Source of the DNA: Candidatus Kuenenia stuttgartensis
GTDB lineage: Bacteria; Planctomycetota; Planctomycetia; Pirellulales; UBA1268
Length of the DNA: 36,776 nt
Assembly: GCA_945865325.1 (NCBI GenBank)
Contig: CAMBFA010000016.1
Coordinates: forward strand, 1-36,776
Direction of reading: 5' to 3'
The notes beneath the pieces are model-generated. The model saw only the letters and a program-made list of their open reading frames with translations, was not told the origin of the DNA and did not search any database. Both the position numbers and the translations under genes were made by a program. Positions 33,184-36,776 of this stretch are shown piece after piece (the stretch's first letter is position 1; each line of letters opens with the position of its first letter).

Positions 33184-34788
33184 ATGAGCGCCAGCGTCAC
33201 CGCCGAGAGCCCTGGCGAGCGTGCCGGCCACGCCTCTCGGGGTGGCACGCTCGGCGCGGGGAGGCCTGGCGGCCCGAAACGGGAGGGATTCTCGGGAATC
33301 CTGGCGACGCTGCCAAAGGGGCTGGGGGCCGGGGCGGCCTTGGCGCTCGGGGTGGTAGCGTGGTGGTGGATCTCGACCCATCACTTCAGCGGCGGTGAAC
33401 ACCCGAGCGAGGAGCCTGCGGCGACGGCGGCCAAAACCTCGGCCATTGCGCTCGCCCAAGAAGTTTTCCTTCCGGAGGAGGCCGGGGCCTCGGCTGGGAT
33501 CGAAGTGGGAACGGTCACCCGGGTGGCGATGCACGACCACATCACCGTCCCGGGAAGGATCGACTACGACGCCCGCCGCCGCCTCGACTATGCTTCGCCA
33601 GTCGACGGCATCATCTCGCAGGTCTTCGCGCAGGTCCGCCAGCGCGTCTCCAAGGGGGATTCCCTCGCCGAGGTGTCGAGCCCCGCGGTGGGCATGGCCC
33701 GGGACGATGTTCGCCGCCGCGAGGATGACAAACAGATCGAGATCAAGGCCACGGAGTGGGCCACGACGATCGCCGACAACGTCGAGTCGCTCCTCGACAC
33801 GCTCGCCCGCGAGCCCCCGCTGGCCGACGTCGAGGTGATGTTTAAGGATCGGATCCTGGGGATCAACCGGGAGAAGATCCTCGGGTCCTATTCGAAGCTC
33901 CTCCTCGTCGAGAAGGTCAACCGCAGCACCCAGGAGCTGGGAGACAGGGTGCTTTCCGGGCGGATCATCGAGGAACGGATGAGCAACCTCGAGGTGGCAA
34001 AAGCGAACTTCGACGCCGCCTGCGAGGAGGTCCTCTTCTCGACTCGGCAGGAGCGAGACCGGGCGCGCGCGAGCTTGGCTCAGGCCGACCGGCTCGTTGA
34101 GGTGTCGAAGGAACATCTCCGGACCCTCGTCGGCAGCCGGCTCGGCGCCGAGATCGCGGCGGTCGCCGAGGACGCCTCCGACAGCCCCGGCGACACCGGT
34201 TCGTTGAGCACCCTGGTGATGCGGACGCCGTTTGATGGGATTGTCGAGGATGTCTTCGTGGCCCGGGGGGAACGCGTCCAGGGGGGGGATCCGATGTTCG
34301 TCGTCGCCGACACGTCGCTGCTGTGGGTGCGGGCCCAGATCCACGAGCGCGAGTGGACGGCCGTTGACGTCGTCCATGGGCAGGAGGTCAAGGTCAGCGT
34401 TCCGGGAGCCGAGCGTCACGAACTGGTGGCCCGCGTGCACCATGTCGGGGCGATCGTCGAGGCCGAATCGCGGAGCGTGTCGCTGGTCGCCGAGCTCGAC
34501 AACGACGACGCCCATCTGAAGCCGGGGATGTTTGTGTGGGTCGATCTCCCGCAGGGGAGCGTGCGGGAGGCGATGGCCGTCCCTGCCGCCGCCGTCATGC
34601 GCCACGAAGGGGAGGCGTTTGTGTTCGAGCCGCTCACGGAAGGACGCTATCGGCGCGTCGCCGTCACCACCGGCATCGACAACGGCGATCTCGTCGAGAT
34701 CGTCACGGGCCTCCAAGAGGGGGCGCCGGTCGTCGTGGCCGGCGCATTCGTTCTGAAGAGCTTGTGGCTCCTCGAAAAGGAAGACTAG
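33184..34788 (+). CDS. RND efflux periplasmic adaptor, CusB/CzcB-like (534 aa)
   Basis: Membrane-fusion subunit that bridges a CzcA-type pump to an outer-membrane channel. One N-terminal helix (LGAGAALALGVVAWWWI, residues 46-62) anchors it. A lipoyl/barrel part follows (VPGRIDYDARRRLDYASPVDGIISQVF). A long helical hairpin runs from about 165 to 310 (DDVRRREDDKQIEIKATEWA and EERMSNLEVAKANFDAACEEV). The return half has MRTPFDGIVEDVFVARGERV, and the beta-barrel and C-terminal domain include DTSLLWVRAQIHEREW and MAVPAAAVMRHEGEAFVFEP. It is about 120 residues longer than CusB because of the extended coiled coil. The pump gene follows 91 bases later; no outer-membrane channel gene is in the window. 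Confidence 0.88.
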   Translation: MSASVTAESPGERAGHASRGGTLGAGRPGGPKREGFSGILATLPKGLGAGAALALGVVAWWWISTHHFSGGEHPSEEPAATAAKTSAIALAQEVFLPEEAGASAGIEVGTVTRVAMHDHITVPGRIDYDARRRLDYASPVDGIISQVFAQVRQRVSKGDSLAEVSSPAVGMARDDVRRREDDKQIEIKATEWATTIADNVESLLDTLAREPPLADVEVMFKDRILGINREKILGSYSKLLLVEKVNRSTQELGDRVLSGRIIEERMSNLEVAKANFDAACEEVLFSTRQERDRARASLAQADRLVEVSKEHLRTLVGSRLGAEIAAVAEDASDSPGDTGSLSTLVMRTPFDGIVEDVFVARGERVQGGDPMFVVADTSLLWVRAQIHEREWTAVDVVHGQEVKVSVPGAERHELVARVHHVGAIVEAESRSVSLVAELDNDDAHLKPGMFVWVDLPQGSVREAMAVPAAAVMRHEGEAFVFEPLTEGRYRRVAVTTGIDNGDLVEIVTGLQEGAPVVVAGAFVLKSLWLLEKED

Positions 34789-34879
34789 CCGTCGGGCATC
34801 CCGGCTCGGGATCTGATCGAATGCCCTCCATGGGGCCCCCAACGGGCCGCCGGGCGGGCGGAGTGCGGGGAGGACGGCA

Positions 34880-36776
<1,897 letters not shown>

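Overview
The window is very GC-rich bacterial DNA, densely coded and mostly on the + strand. Gene content suggests a planctomycete (Pirellulales-like). The signs are a giant secreted PQQ-type propeller protein beside a small squalene-cyclase-fold protein, a MoxR/DUF58/BatA-like cluster fused into a long envelope operon, HtrA-like proteins with extra C-terminal domains, and HU with a KPASVKVRVRALKNLKAMV tail. This assignment is inference from gene content; no rRNA or other marker gene is present.

Layout. 1-541: no confident gene, only a possible tail of a site-specific integrase on the - strand (188-370). 542-2309: a small HEAT-repeat protein and an exported DNase I-like (EEP) phosphohydrolase. 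2337-2889: an HU gene on the - strand with a sigma70-like promoter, a 28-bp tandem duplication of its 3' end, and a strong hairpin terminator. 3185-9224: a 1624-residue double-propeller protein and a single-barrel prenyltransferase-like protein, both exported.

9343-28849: twelve + strand genes with overlaps or short gaps, probably one operon. It runs MoxR ATPase, DUF58 protein, BatA-like VWA protein, a second large VWA membrane protein, DUF4175-like protein, a coiled-coil protein with a long disordered linker, two exported proteins of unknown role, and three HtrA-like proteins. The first HtrA-like protein has an intact Ser-protease triad; the next two have lost all three residues. The operon ends with an RluA-type pseudouridine synthase. 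MoxR plus MIDAS VWA proteins form chaperone-like modules elsewhere. Here the module is joined to membrane and secreted partners and to one active and two dead proteases, which suggests an envelope assembly or quality-control system. This is the best candidate in the window for an undescribed system.

29087-31360: nitrogen control, with amtB (a sigma54-like promoter and an inverted repeat upstream) and a P-II protein that lacks Tyr51. Between them lie an amtB terminator-like hairpin and a second, much longer imperfect hairpin of about 32 pairs. 31389-32948: leuA on the - strand. 33184-36776: an RND metal-efflux adaptor and the first 632 codons of its CzcA-type pump, which runs off the window. 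No tRNA, rRNA, CRISPR array or insertion sequence was seen.
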